Part shown: piece by piece, positions 34,945 through 47,406 of the stretch
Layout of the letters: the number at the start of each line of letters is the position of its first letter
How positions within the stretch are numbered: the first letter of the stretch is position 1
NCBI RefSeq assembly: GCF_000346465.2
Contig: NC_034010.1
Location: 7,201,103-7,265,102, forward strand
Direction of reading: 5' to 3'
Source: Prunus persica
Lineage: Eukaryota > Streptophyta > Magnoliopsida > Rosales > Rosaceae
DNA length: 64,000 bases
Made by a program: the position numbers and the translations under genes
Notes under the pieces: model-generated
What the model was told of the DNA's origin: nothing
The model's input: the letters and a program-made list of their open reading frames with translations, nothing else
The model's database searches: none

Positions 34945-37900
34945 ATGCCAAAACTACCCTTCTCTCTCTTCCTTCTCCTTTCTCTTCTCTACAACTTTTC
35001 ACTGCTTTTGCCAACCTCTGCATCCTCCTCCTCCTCGGCCTCTTCCGCTTGCAAGTCCACCCTCTACCCGAAACTATGCCGTTCGATCCTATCCACCATC
35101 CGATCCTCCCCCTCCGATCCCTACAACTACGGCAAGTTCTCCATCAAACAATGCCTAAAGCAAGCACGCAAGACATCCAAAGCCATCGACCATTTCCTTC
35201 ACAAGACCAAAAACAAGTCGTTCCTCGTAAATCACAGTGAGCGGAACGCGCTGGAGGACTGCTTCGAGTTCTCGGAGCTCAACGTGGAGTTCTTAGAGGC
35301 GATCTCAACGGAGCTGAAGTCAGCCGAGTCGCTGAACGAGGCGCTGGTGGACAAAGTGCAGACGCTGCTGAGCGGCATTGTGACCAACCAGCAGACTTGC
35401 TACGACGGGCTCGTGGCGTCTAAGAGCACAATTTTGGGAAACGACACGTCGTTGGCTACGGCGTTTTCAAATGCTACGCAGTTGTATAGCGTGTCGCTTG
35501 GTTTGGTCGCGCATGCATTGGCTCGTAATCTCAAGAAGCATAAGAAAAACAAGGGCTCTGATCATGGTGGAATCAAAGCACACAAAATTCGGGAGCCACT
35601 TGAAACCTTCATTAAGGTACGTATGAGTTTTAAATTTTAGTTTACTAATAATTTGACATTTAATTATCTAATTGTGGTTTTATATTATTAAATAATTGGG
35701 CAAATTTTGTACCATATCTGATAGCAGAGGCTACTTGCCTAGATTTGTCTAGATTGAATTTTAAAACAATGCATGGAATATATCTACAAACAAGTAGAGT
35801 TATTTTAAGCTACTATGTATGAGAAAAAAATGTTTTACGTGAGCACGTGTTTAGAAGCTAGTAAAAAATACAAGCACGGTAGTTAAGTAATTTATAAAAG
35901 GAGAATGGCACATCCCGGCCCAACAAACAATTAAGCAAGCGTTTTATGGTGGACTGTTTAAATATGTAGTGTGGAGATCTGGGAAAATAAAAAGGAGAAC
36001 TATTAAATGAAAAATGATTTTTGGGTTAAAATTGGGTAAAATTACTTTAATAGTTTATTATTGTGTGATAGGATATGAATCTTATTTTAGATTTTTGGCT
36101 GTTAGGTTCTATTTAAATTCTCTTTTTTAATAGCTTTTATCTGAAAATATTAGGTTTTGCACATAGATTAGTTTTTAATGTTTAATCAAGCATTAAAATT
36201 AAAAAAATTACCCATTAATGTAGTGGTTTGGAGTATTTACTTTTTCAGGCAAGGTCTTGGGTTCAAGTCCTAGCATCCGTGTAGTATGTGTGAGTTTAGT
36301 ATACTATTACTTCTCTTAATAAGAAAGGGTTAACCAATGCCTGAGTTTCAAACAGATTTTGTAGAATATATTGGAGTTATATTTTGTATATTTATAATTT
36401 AATTTATAGAGGAAGATGATATATTGCATTCATAATTCACGCTTAAATATTGTTAATAACACATAAGATTAATAAAAATACGTATATAGTTAAGTTGAAT
36501 TTTTTACTCAACTGGGTTTTTCGTGTGATTGAAGCAGATCTGGAGTAATGATAAATGAGTCAACGACTTAATATAAGAGGGCTTGGTCAATTATTATTAT
36601 TATTGACTTCACATGATTTCTGCATACTGCCAGGCATTTGGACCGCCGATGAACCTCCCTCACCAAATACACCACGCCACCTCCCCATCTTGTTTTCTTG
36701 TCAACCCACCACCCATTTCATTAATTAAGGCTTTAATTATTCAAACAATTATAGCCAATCTTAGACCAAAAGTATTCTTAACATGTTAATCAAACCAATA
36801 ATTATCTTCTTCTTTTTTCTTTTTTCTTTTTTTAATTATCACAATCGGTTCTAAAGCCTAATTAGGTTCAAGTATTTCTTCTAAAATACAAACTCTACAT
36901 TAATTTAATTTACGTCGAGGCCAACTAATAAATAATTCAAATCTTTCTTTTTGGAATATTTATAATATATATTTTGGGATGTGAAGTTCACCAATACAAT
37001 GAGTTTGGTACCATAGGCAAACTGAATTAATCATGATTAACTTTTTAAAAAAACAAATTCATAGGGCATTTCACTCCTCAAATATTTTTATTTGTATTTG
37101 TTTTCTTTCTAGGATTCTCTTTAATTAATTATTTAGAAAATTTTATATTTATTTTGTTAGTATTATTCTTTTTTTACTTAAAGCTTGTTTGGGAGAATCA
37201 CTTTTGGGGTCTTCTCTTTATAATCACTTAAAACCACTTAAAGTGATTATATGAAGAAGTAATCTCTACATGACTGCTTTTTGACCTATACAGAATCACT
37301 CCAAAAAAACCCCTAATTTTGTTCTAATGTCATTTAATATTATTTTCACTTGTGGTGTAGTATTTTTAACTTATTAAATTTTATTTATTTTTGAATGGGT
37401 ATGTGAGAGAACAATTGACATTTGGTTGGCTGTGAATAACTGGGGTTGTCCAGCACGTGAACACGTTTAATAAACCTAAATCTTCGTCAATACGCCAAAT
37501 AATGGTTGAATTAATGTAACACTTTGAGATAAATATATTGCAGGCTCTACGGAAAAATCCTGTCAAAAAATCCACTGCTTCACAAAGAGGGGAACGAATT
37601 CTTGAGCAAATGGAGAGCAGTGGCATTCTAGTAAATGACACCGTGATTGTGGGCTCTTATGGGACGGACAACTTCACATCCATTGGAGAAGCCATTGCTT
37701 TTGCTCCCAATAATTCAAAGGCTGAAGATGGATATTTTGTGATTTATATTAGAGAAGGATACTATGAGGAGTATCTTGTGGTTCCCAAACACAAGACCAA
37801 CGTAATGCTGCTTGGCGATGGCATTAACAAGACTGTCATTACTGGAAACCATAGCTTTGTTGATGGCTGGACTACCTTCAATTCTTCCACCTTTGGTAAG

Positions 37901-39007
37901 TATATCACATTTCTTGTGCTAGTACTCTTCTCTTTTCAAAGTTGAGTTCAAAAACTTGTACCGGACTGTTGATGTTACGTGGCAGTGTTGAGTGACTAAA
38001 AAGTTAGATACTGGTTTTTATTTTTTAAGTTTTTAGATATATGTCATCTTTTAATTGGATTATTTTGCCACTTAACATTGTAACGTACGCCTCACAATTT
38101 TTTCTCATCCGAGTGGTTTCCGCTTCTGTTTGAGATGTGAGTAGATTTATAGCCAAACTGCATATATATTAGGGAAAATGCTACAGGATCCATGTAGCAT
38201 TGCTCCAAAGTAAACGTATAAAAAAATTGAAAATTCTGAACACCTTAAAATTGAAGTATATGTTTGACTTTGATCATGCTTATTCTAAAAACTCAATTCT
38301 GTCCTGTTACAGCTGTTTCTGCAGAACGATTTATAGCCATAGATATTACATTCAGGAACACAGCTGGTCCTCAGAAGCACCAAGCAGTAGCTGTGAGAAA
38401 CAATGCTGACCTCTCCACATTTTACAGATGCAGTTTTGAAGGCTATCAGGACACACTATATGTACATTCCCTAAGGCAATTCTATAAAGAATGTGATATA
38501 TATGGAACTGTGGATTTCATTTTTGGGGATGCTACTGCTGTCTTCCAGAGCTGCAACTTATACGCTCGAAAGCCGATGGCTAACCAGAAAAATGCCTTCA
38601 CGGCGCAAGGACGATCTGATCCGAATCAGAACACCGGAATCTCCATCCACAACTGCACAATTGAAGCTGCAGCAGACTTGGCATTGGACCTCAACTCCAC
38701 TTTAAATTATCTGGGAAGACCTTGGAAGTTGTATTCTAGGACTGTTATCATGCAGTCTTATATTGGCCCTCTCATCAGTTCAGTTGGATGGTTGGAATGG
38801 AATGGGACAGTTGGCTTGGACACCCTGTACTATGGTGAGTTTCAGAACCACGGGCCCGGCGCGAATACGAGCAAGAGAGTACAATGGCCTGGTTATAATC
38901 TCATGAATGCTTCACAAGCTGTGAATTTTACTGTCCTTAATTTCACTCTTGGTGATACTTGGTTGCCTGACACAGACATACCCTTTTATGGAGGGTTACT
39001 CAAATAG
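34945..39007 (+). CDS. Pectinesterase with N-terminal inhibitor domain, secreted (3 exons, 572 aa)
   Basis: Exons: 34945-35616, 37544-37895, 38313-39007; the first intron is 1.9 kb. The enzyme removes methyl esters from cell-wall homogalacturonan. Residues 1-26 form a signal peptide. Residues 36-195 are a PMEI domain with conserved Cys (36, 45, 106, 152; QQTCYDGL at 149-156). The PME domain runs from about 255 to the end with GDGINKTVITGN (315-326), FRNTAGPQKHQAVA (355-368), GYQDTLY (385-391), GTVDFIFG (406-413), ITAQG-type FTAQGRSDPNQNTGISI and YLGRPWK (474-480). The expected catalytic residues Gln365, Gln387, Asp388, Asp409 and Arg477 are all present. No RRLL/RKLL processing site lies between the domains; only a Lys/His-rich linker is seen. 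It resembles the plant group I PMEs of the PME7/PME20 type. The next gene is convergent and starts its 3' end 228 bp away. Confidence 0.95.
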
Positions 39008-39235
39008 AGAACTGAAACTTCCAAGTGATATAAATCTTTGTATTGATTGTATTTATTGCTTAAACTTTAGTTTCCATCAAAGCCAAAAAGTTGTATTACA
39101 AATTTGCTGTGCAAGAACAATCGGCAAGTATAAGAAGGGACACAAAACAATCATGATCAAAAAAGAGAAACAGAAAATATATTGAAAAAAGAAAAAGAGA
39201 GACAATTTTTCCCATGAAACAATCAAATACATTGG

Positions 39236-41132
39236 TCAGAGGTTGGATTTATAGGTAACACTCGCATCAGAGATCCACTTGTTTCCTTGGAGAAGTGAGT
39301 GCACTGTAAATTTTCCTGCTGTTTTACTGTTGATGGTTCTCAATCCCTTCCATTTAACTCTATTCCTTGTGGAAGAACCGGGCCCGAAATTTTGAAACTC
39401 GGAGTAAAATATGGTGTCGGGTGCTGTATTGCCTACCCATGGCAGCCATCCACTTGGGTTAATCAAGCTTCCCATGAATGTCTGCATGTACACAGTTGTT
39501 GAGTAATTCTTCCAGGGCCTACCGAGATAAGTTTGGACAGACGACAAGTCGCCATAAGGCGAAATGGAGCAATTCTGAATTGAAATTCCTGTGTTCTGAT
39601 TGGGATCAATCTTCCCTTGAGCAGTGATGGTGTTCTGTTGGCCAGCCATGGGTCTCTTAGGCATTATGTTACAGTTTTGGAGCACCACTGCTGAATTCCC
39701 AAATATGAAATCAACTGTTCCATAAATGTTGCATTCCCGGTAGAACTGGCGATTGGAATGAGCATAGAGAGTGTCCTGGAATGCATCAATGTGACACCGG
39801 TAGAAGACGGATTGGTCAGCGGTTGACATCAAGGCCACTGCCTGGTGCTTAGCTGCTCCTGCAGTGTTACGAAACCCGATGTCCCGAGCAATGAAGCCCT
39901 TCCCAAAAACGGCTGCACCAAAAAAAAAAAAAAAAAAAAAAGAAGAATTGTTCCTGTTAGAATATACTGGTGACATTGCTTAGCACATCGCTCACATGAG
40001 TACAAAAATTAAAGAGAGGTCGTCAGTAAATATAGTACAAATAGTTTATGTTAACGTAGAAATTGTTAGCATATGAGAATTTACCAAATGTGGCGCTCGA
40101 AAATGTGGGAGTTCCATCGATAACGTTGCGGCCAGCAGATACGATGGTTGCGGTGGATCCATCGCCGACTACCAAGACATTCCACTTGGTTTTCTCAACT
40201 CTCGCATTCTCAAAATAAACCCCCTTCTTGACGTAGATGACTGTTCTCTTCTTGCTTTTATCAGGGACAGCCTTGAGTGCAGCATGAATTGTTTTGTATT
40301 TTCCACTGCCGTCGCTCGCCACCACAATGTCTGCCTTCTTCCTCAAATCCGAACTCTCAAGTAGCTTCCGGTCCCTCGGGTGCAGCCACTCTGGCACACC
40401 CTCGCTATAGCTGGCTGTAGCTGTAGTTGCAGGGTGTGTCAATAATCGCCTTAGCTTCACAGAGCTAACAACTTTCGAAATCCAAGACACTATAGCAAGG
40501 CTATTGCTAGTCAACTCAGTAGAATTCTTCAAGTAACTGACAATTTTATCCTTGAGTTCTGCTTTTGCATCGTCAAAACCATCGATGCAAGTTTGCTGAT
40601 AAGTGCCTGAAGAACTCAGCCAAGTTTTAAGATCATCAAACACATCAAACAACGACTTGTCATCCGATAACGAGTCGTTGAGATGATCCAAAGCTAGGCT
40701 CAAAAGCTCTTGACAATTTTCCAAAGCTGCCTTAGACAATGTGTCGTGGGAAGTCCCATTCAAAATCCCATCACCCGAAAAACGACTTGCGGCTTTCGAC
40801 AACTCGTTGATCGCCACTCGAATCGCCAACTTGAACAGATCCTCAGGCTTCGCATTGGTGGAGTTAACCAGAGCGCCAAGACTACTATAACATGAGTCTT
40901 GGTACAAGGTCACATCACAAACAGCCTTCACAGAAGTAGAGAGGCTTGAGCCTGGTTTGCCACCAGAGTTATTCTTATGAATGGTGGTTCCAACCACAGC
41001 AGCAACCACCACACACACAAGAACTATGGAGGACAGGCTTATGATGACGACTCTCCTCCGCGTCTTCCGACGAGCGTCGAGCCGGGATTGCTCCAACTCA
41101 TTGACTTTGCCATAGGCTTTGAAGGAAGACAT
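39236..41132 (-). CDS. Pectinesterase with inhibitor domain, type II membrane-anchored precursor (2 exons, 574 aa)
   Basis: Minus-strand exons 41132-40085 and 39912-39236, joined at a GT..AG intron whose acceptor is preceded by a long T tract. A short cytosolic basic N-terminus (RRKTRRR, 21-27) and one membrane segment (28-50) act as signal anchor. The PMEI domain is about 65-225 (Cys 72, 81, 140, 182; YQQTCIDGF). Two processing motifs follow, RRLL (228-231) and RKLL (255-258). The PME domain has VASDGSGKYKTI (271-282), FRNTAGAAKHQAVA, AFQDTLYAH, GTVDFIFG and YLGRPWKNYS. Predicted catalytic residues are Gln373, Gln395, Asp396, Asp417 and Arg481. The start at 41132 (MSSFKAYGK) is chosen because the upstream in-frame ATG at 41243 lies before the TATA box. 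Subtilase cleavage in the Golgi would release the active wall enzyme. Confidence 0.95.
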
Positions 41133-41205
41133 GATGCCAAATTTTTCTCTGTTTTGTTTTTCTATGTGTTTGTAGATTGCATGAGAGATGGTGGGTTGGG
41201 TGTGC

Positions 41206-41216
41206 TTATATATATT
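41206..41216 (-). promoter_or_regulatory. Probable TATA box of the membrane-anchored pectinesterase gene
   Basis: On the minus strand, tatatataagc lies about 75 bases upstream of the ATG at 41132, which supports that start over 41243. Confidence 0.6.
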
Positions 41217-41934
41217 GAGGGTTTGAATAACATAACGCGGCACTACGTGCTTTGCACTACACTATTTTTGTTAACATTTTCAACTGATGGAGTGCTTCAC
41301 ATGTTATTGGAGGCTTTAAATCGTGGGTTCATATATGGCTGGTAAAGTGTTTTTGGTGCGGTCATTTTCTCTCCCTACAGCACCAAACCAATATTATATA
41401 AACAAATAGAATAAATTTAAAATAAAACAAAATAAAATAAAAATTAATCGGCTAGCTGGTCATGAATTTCGGCATTTGAGTACTTGTGCCCATTCCAACA
41501 CATATTAGATGGGTTCAGAAAAAAACTATTGACAATTTTCTTGCAAAACTCTGGAAACTTTAAATAGGTTTTTAGCATGATATATTATACAATTACTCAT
41601 ATATAATTTATTTAGAGGTAAAAATTTAAAATTAGTCACTTGTTATTTTTTAATTAGTTTTAATATCTAAAATAAATTAGAAAATGACAAGTGGGTAGTT
41701 TTGAATTTTTCTCTCCAAGTAGGGTCTATATGGATAATTATATAATATGTCATGCTAAAATGCCCAAACTTGAAGTAACACCTAAAATTAGAAAAATTCT
41801 TGGTTAATTTTTCAACGGAGATTAAATAAATACTAGCGACCATATTGCTCAATATTCCAATGTTTCTAATGTTTATCCTTTTTGTAATTTATATCCTGAA
41901 ATTATATATCATCTTTTTACTCATTGTACTTATA
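41217..41934. other. Upstream region of the minus-strand pectinesterase gene, no gene
   Basis: AT-rich promoter/intergenic DNA. Nothing coding is seen, and the nearest feature to the right is the foldback element. Confidence 0.4.
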
Positions 41935-42084
41935 GTAATACTATTTAGACACACAAGATTGACCACATTAACTAAACGCCTTATGTGGCCATTGATGTGC
42001 TCATGTCATGTCAATTAATGAATATTGACATGTGAATTCTATTTTTATTTATTTTACTTTTAATAATCATGAAAAAAAAGAGAA

Positions 42085-42333
42085 AGAACCACATTTGTAT
42101 ACCACATCTTTATACCATCTTATGTAGCAGTTGAGATGGACATCCACATCAATTAAAATTATTTAATATTTTCTTTTCTTTTATGATTTATTCTAATATT
42201 TATTTTTCTAATTGTCTTAATTAAAATACACTTCATTGATTTAATTGATGTGACATATAATATGGACATGCTACATCATGTGTATAGAAATGTGGGATAA
42301 AAATGTGGTAAGTGTAGCATTACTCAAAATAAA
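42085..42333. mobile_element. Nested MITE inside the foldback element's left arm
   Basis: Ends are mutually inverted: accacatctttataccatctt...gtagca..tgagatggacatccacatcaatt at the left, and the complement of aattgatgtgacatat...ggacatgctacatc...tgtgggataaaaatgtggta at the right. The taagtgtagcattact end resembles a common plant MITE terminus. It interrupts the pairing of the surrounding arms, so it inserted later. Confidence 0.68.
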
Positions 42334-42899
42334 ATAGAAAAGAAAAAACAAAACCCTAGAATCCCCGTCTGTAGTCTCACACTTTATCTACTCTTCATCT
42401 CCAGCACTCCCTTCCTCCCTCAAATCCACCCATCCCTATCCTCCATTGTTGTTGCTGAGATTTGGAGTTTTCTCAATAAAAATCTTCTACCACTTTTTTT
42501 ATTTAAACCTAGAAGCACATACGCACAAAAACATTTGTAAAAAGAAAAAAGAAAATCAACAAATTGAGTATCGAAGTTGTTGTTTGGATTGCTCCATCAA
42601 TCTGTCCAAACACTGTTTCCAATCCGAAACCTTCTCGTCTTCACTGACTACCTAGTCTCACACAATTTCTTGAAGATTCGTCACTTTTATCAAGAAGGGA
42701 AAAAAGACATGTCAAAATAAATTAATAACAAGGGATTACAAATTTACAATATTACATCTTCTCTACTGCAATGTCTCCATTTTTGTTGTGTTCTTGCCAA
42801 ATAAATATGAACTAGTTGTATATTGTGGAAAACAGATTGGTGTTGCATATGTGGAATTTTAATAAAGTTTTATTCGATTTTTTATTTTTATTTTTTTAG

Positions 42900-42900
<1 letters not shown>

Positions 42901-42933
<33 letters not shown>
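42901..42933. repeat. (TTA)n microsatellite
   Basis: Eleven TTA units in the loop of the foldback element. Confidence 0.95.
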
Positions 42934-42935
<2 letters not shown>

Positions 42936-43289
42936 TTTATTTTTTTTGTGTTTTGGAATTTTTAGTGTAGTTTATTCTTTTCATAGTGCAATACCAATGG
43001 GGGATGCGGATGGGTTGATGGAGGAAGGTAGTGCTGGAGATGGAGAGCAGAGAAAGCGTGAGATTACAAGACGCTAGGGTTTTATTTATTTATTTTCTAT
43101 TTCACTTTTAGTTTTTGTTTTTAATGATAATTGAAAAGAGAAATTAATAAATAAAAATAGAATCCGCATGGAAAAATTCATTAATTGATATAGCATGACC
43201 ACATCAGTTGCCACATGAAGTGGTTAGCTAATGTGGTCAATTTTGTATGTCTAAATAGCATTACTTTCATACTTATTCTAAGTAGGGGT

Positions 43290-44822
43290 CGTTCTCATTC
43301 AAGCGAGGAGAGCCAAAACTATTGACGGTTAAGGTTAGGGTTTTCTCTAGTTTTCTTGATCCATTTTATGCGCTGTCTCTCTCAGTCCTCTATGATTGTC
43401 TCTCTGGGTTCTTTTTGGTGTATTAGGTCTCGTGGTTTTAACTCGTTTGTTCTCTGTGGGGAGGGCTGCGTCAGCTCCTTGTGTTCCTCGTCTAGATTAC
43501 TCACTCATGGGCTCTTGGTTTGGTTGTTCTCAATCCCAGGGTCTGTGATTTGGATTCGAGACCCTCCTTCCCAAGGTCTTCCTCTGATGTGGCTTGTGTG
43601 CTTTTGTTCTCAACGTACAAAGTTGGGCTTCGGTTTTTTTGTCTTTTTTTTTTTTTTCTCTATGGGGCTGTCTGATCTAGATGAGGAAGTGGCTCTCGAT
43701 GATATTGACCGCTCGTTTGGGAGTGCATGTGCTTACAAATCGAGACAAAGCTAGAGTAGTGACTGCTAGTTGGGCGGCCTCCGTTTAGATCTTGATTTGT
43801 GGTGGGAAACAGAAGTGTGTGTAGGAATTGACGATGGAGGTAAGCATATGATCGATAATGGCGTCGATTTTAATGGTCAGCGTCGATTGGGTCCCTATGG
43901 CTTTGCTAACAAGGCAGAGGAGACCAGCCTCGAGGGGTCTTCAAGGTCTCTCTGATAATTATCTGCTGGAACTTTTGTGGGCTTGGCATCCGATGAACCT
44001 TCGGTAAACTAAAGTTTTCTTCTTCAAGACAAGAGGCCGACATGGGATCAAGTTGGGTCCCGAGGTTGTTCTTATTTATTTTGTGTTTTGTTTTTATGGA
44101 TGTTCGTGTTAGTATTCCTTTGTTTCTGACCCATTGCATATTAGACAACTTCCGCGCTATGCAAATGACTATGTTTACATAGGAGGTCTTCTTTGACAGA
44201 ATCTGAGAGATGCGGGTGTGCTTTTTCGATGAGTTTCATTTTGCTTAAGTTTTTTCCTTTGTTCTTTTTTCATGCGGATTGTTTGTCTTGGTGCTCTTTT
44301 GGTTCTGCCCATTGTATGTTGAACAAATCTCGTGTTGTACAAAGGACTATGTTTACAAAAAAAGATATTCTTTGACAAAATTTGAGAGGCGTTGGTGTGC
44401 TCTTTTGATTGGTTCATTTTGCTTCAGTTCGTTTCTTTTGTTTTTGCATATGTGGGTTGTTCATTTTGGAGTTCTTTTGGTTCTACCCATTGCATGCTGA
44501 ACAAATCTTGCGTTGTACAAATGACTATGTTTACATATGAGGCCTTTTTGATAGAACCAGAGAGGTGTTGGTGTGCTTTTTTGATGGGTTTTCTTAGTTT
44601 GTGTTTATTGGTGTGGTAGTTTTGTTTTAGAGGTGACTGTTTTGTATTTAGATTTTTTGTTTGGGACTCTATTTTTAGTTAGCTAAATGTGTGGTACTTT
44701 TTTCTTACATGAGGTTATCCCATATGGTTTCCTAAGAATGTTTTAATGGGGCCATTATTAACATGCCAGCTCTTATGTAATGTTCTTGGGTTATTAATGG
44801 AATTTCTCTTCCTCTAATAAAA
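43290..44822 (+). mobile_element. Non-autonomous LINE-derived element B
   Basis: Related to element A at 32386-33822: same gctaacaaggcagaggagac and ggaacttttgtgggcttggcatccg blocks (LINE endonuclease start, WNxCGLGIR), then tandem repeats, then cctaagaatgttttaatggg and cttgggttattaatggaatt at the 3' end. It is longer at the 5' side, where a short reading, MGLSDLDEEVALDDIDRSF (43662-43718), may be an ORF1 start. No reverse transcriptase. Confidence 0.68.
44110..44640 (+). repeat. Three tandem 178-180-bp repeats inside LINE-derived element B
   Basis: Copies of caaatgactatgtttaca occur at about 44162, 44340 and 44518, each followed by a aggtcttctttgaca-like block and ggtgtgcttttttgatg. The arrangement parallels the 170-bp triplication in element A, with diverged sequence. 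Confidence 0.82.
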
Positions 44823-45229
44823 TGTACTTATTCTAAAAGCAATTCTTTTGGTATTTATTGTCCACCTGATAAAATTCCTACTATAGATTGGATTCCATTT
44901 GAATAATGTTTCACCTTTGTTTCTAGAATTTTTTTTACTACTAGATGGAAAACTTGGGAAATAAGAAACAAATATGCTTTGCACTGACGTTAACTCATCC
45001 ATCATCAATAATTCTAGACTTACCACATTTTTATACCTCATTTTCATACTATCTGACGTGGCATGCGATCTAGCAACTAATGTGGCATGCCACATCAATA
45101 AATAAAGTAATTGTTTTACATTTGTATTATTTTAGACAAAATATTTTTAATTACAAAAACTAGTTGTTCAACCCTTTAACCAAGAAAAAATAACCTTTTT
45201 ACCCAAGTAAAAAAACCACTTTACTTTCC

Positions 45230-45612
45230 ATGCCTCTAGTGTCCCCTTCTTAATAACATATTTTACCATTGATCTTAACAAAATTTGTGTGGAAGCAATT
45301 AAAATATTTTTCATTAATTGAGATGCAAATGTTTCAGCTTGCAAAACAGATGTTATACCACCAGGAAAGATACCAGTAAGAATTCCAATATCATAAGGAT
45401 TTTTTTATAACAAAATCAGTGTTAGCATTGCCATTAGTAAAAACTGAGCCATCAAAATAAATTTTAGGAAATTTGTAGAAGCAGGACTCCATATCTATAA
45501 CTCTTAGCATTTTGATTTTTTCATATTTTAATTTAATGCTATTAATTTGCAAATAACTTAGAAGAAAATAATGGATATGCAAAATTGCTTTTTTGAATAT
45601 CTTGTTGAACAT
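45230..45612 (-). pseudogene. Possible RNase H-like (LINE/RVT_3) remnant
   Basis: On the minus strand, KIYFDGSVFTNGNANTDFVI resembles the first strand of RVT_3 RNase H (inFDGSv....aaaGfVIRD). A frameshift then leads to a reading with LQAETFASQLMKNIL, like the AExxAL helix. Weak and short; it could be coincidence in AT-rich DNA. Confidence 0.4.
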
Positions 45613-47406
45613 TTAGAAAGGGTAATGCTAGACTTACCATATTTTGCACTTGCTTTCTCAACTATTCAGTTATAAGTCTGCACCATATATATCAAGAAGC
45701 AAATATGGTAGGTGATAATTTAGCTCATTTAGAAAATAATTACGATCACTCCTGTATTTAGTTTTGTAATTTTCCTTCTTCGTTTAGACTAAAATTTAAC
45801 ATGTTTGGAAATTGGATCCGTACGTGATCCTCTTTTTGATTGTATTTTTTTTTATTCAAAAAAGAAAAATATCGGATCACATAAACTATCCATGTTTCAT
45901 TTAGTATGGTTGCAAAGACAAGTATATGAATGAAAATGAATAGAAAGTGTTACCCAAAACCCCCCTAATCCTGGTAATAATCCAAGAGATTATGTTGGAT
46001 ACAAGCATGCCACTATTAGTAGGGTTGGCAATGGATCATGGTATGTCGAGATAATCACTCAACTTGAAAATAACCCATTTAATAAACGTGTCAAGAATGT
46101 TAAACATGAACACAACTTGTTTATTAAATGGATTACATATGATTATGGCTTGGAGTGCTACTAGTGTAAGGACATGATCGTTATATCATGGGAGCCCAAC
46201 ACCGATCGAACATAAGCGTGACATAAATTGTTTAAAAGAAGAAGTATAGCATTAACCAATCGACTTTCAAGCCCCTCTAACTTAAACTTAATGGTTTTGT
46301 GGCATTAGCTTTGCTCATTTCATAAATTATTTCTGAATTTTATTTTTGAATTTAAATATTACAATTAAACCTTATCATGTGATAATCATTCTTTCTCAGC
46401 CTGAAAAAGTGTAGTTGTCTGTGTTGACGAGTAGAATCAAATGGTCAACATAAGGTTATGAAATGGTAAAACCTGGCTAAGTGTATGAAATTTATACACA
46501 TAAGCATAAGGAATAAGTCATCTAAGAGGGCGCCGGTGTGGTGCCAACCAACGTCTTTCTGATGCCAGACTGAAGGTCTATATGGGAGAGAATTTAAGTA
46601 GAATGTTAGTGAATAAAAAATCTATTACCCTTTTTTTAACTAGAGGGACATGATTTTCATGATTAAGGGGAGCATAATGATCATCTTGTCATGCCTACAC
46701 TTGGGGAAAAAAATGACGTGATAGATTCGACCAATGGCAGAAAAGTGGCACAATTTAGGTGGTCAACAACCCTCAATCACGGGGCTAGGAGATATGGGTC
46801 TACAATTGCTCCTCTTTACTATGTAGTGTGGGGATCTCGACTCCCTCCTTAGGTTCACTCAATCAAGGGGAGATAAAGTAGTCCTCAGTTATATTCAACC
46901 AAATGAGGACAATTATGATTTGGGTTGAGTGGATAACGAACATGACATGAGATTTTTGGTCCAAGAAATTAAGAGAGTTCGTGGTTCATTTATTGCACAG
47001 TTCACTCATCGTCATTATTAGCAGCCTTATTCAAAGTTCCTTCATTGCATTTAGTTTTACATTAAATCTAAGCATGTATCTAGATTAAGTTATTTAATAT
47101 TTACAATACATCTAGAATGACTTTGGGATTAATATGCATTTTTCCAAGTCTTGCTACATGTATGGTTATTTATAAGGATTAACCTATTTATGGATGGTTG
47201 GTCCATGGCCACACTATTTAAATGCCGCTTTTATGGGATGGGGCATTCATATTTGGAATGAATTTTATAACCTTTGGCTTTTGAGAAGAAATGTTTCTTC
47301 TATTACTTAGCTCTTATACATTTGGTGGATTCCTTAAAGTGGCGCATTGTTTATCTTTGAGTGTTCACTTGTGATTTCTCTCTTATTCTCCATTTATTTG
47401 GTATAA
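45613..47406. other. Intergenic / decayed LTR-like sequence, no gene
   Basis: A short MITE-like inverted pair (gacttaccatattttgc near 45630 and gcaaatatggtaggtg near 45698) is visible. The stretch 46000-47400 is unclassified; it may be the LTR of the element whose gag-like start lies at 47430. Confidence 0.4.

Larger units (their letters stand above)
41935..43270. mobile_element. Foldback element with long terminal inverted repeats
   Basis: The left end agtaatactatttagacaca...gaccacatta is the inverse of the right end (43190-43270, ...taatgtggtcaattt...tctaaatagcattact). The match resumes further inside: the left block aaaccctag...tctcacactttatct...catctccagcactcccttcc (about 42352-42460) is the inverse of about 42985-43083. 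Each arm is thus about 280 bp once the nested MITE in the left arm is removed. The loop holds a TTA microsatellite. The arms contain no coding frame of known family. Long arms suggest a Mutator-like or foldback element; no clear TSD was found. Confidence 0.78.

Noticed and set aside
40023..41243. Longer pectinesterase reading starting at 41243
   Set aside because: The upstream Met lies before the TATA-like box at 41206-41216, and the extension destroys the signal-anchor topology; 41132 is preferred.
43356..43754. 132-aa open frame as a host gene
   Set aside because: It falls inside the LINE-derived element B, shares blocks with element A, and has no host-gene motif.
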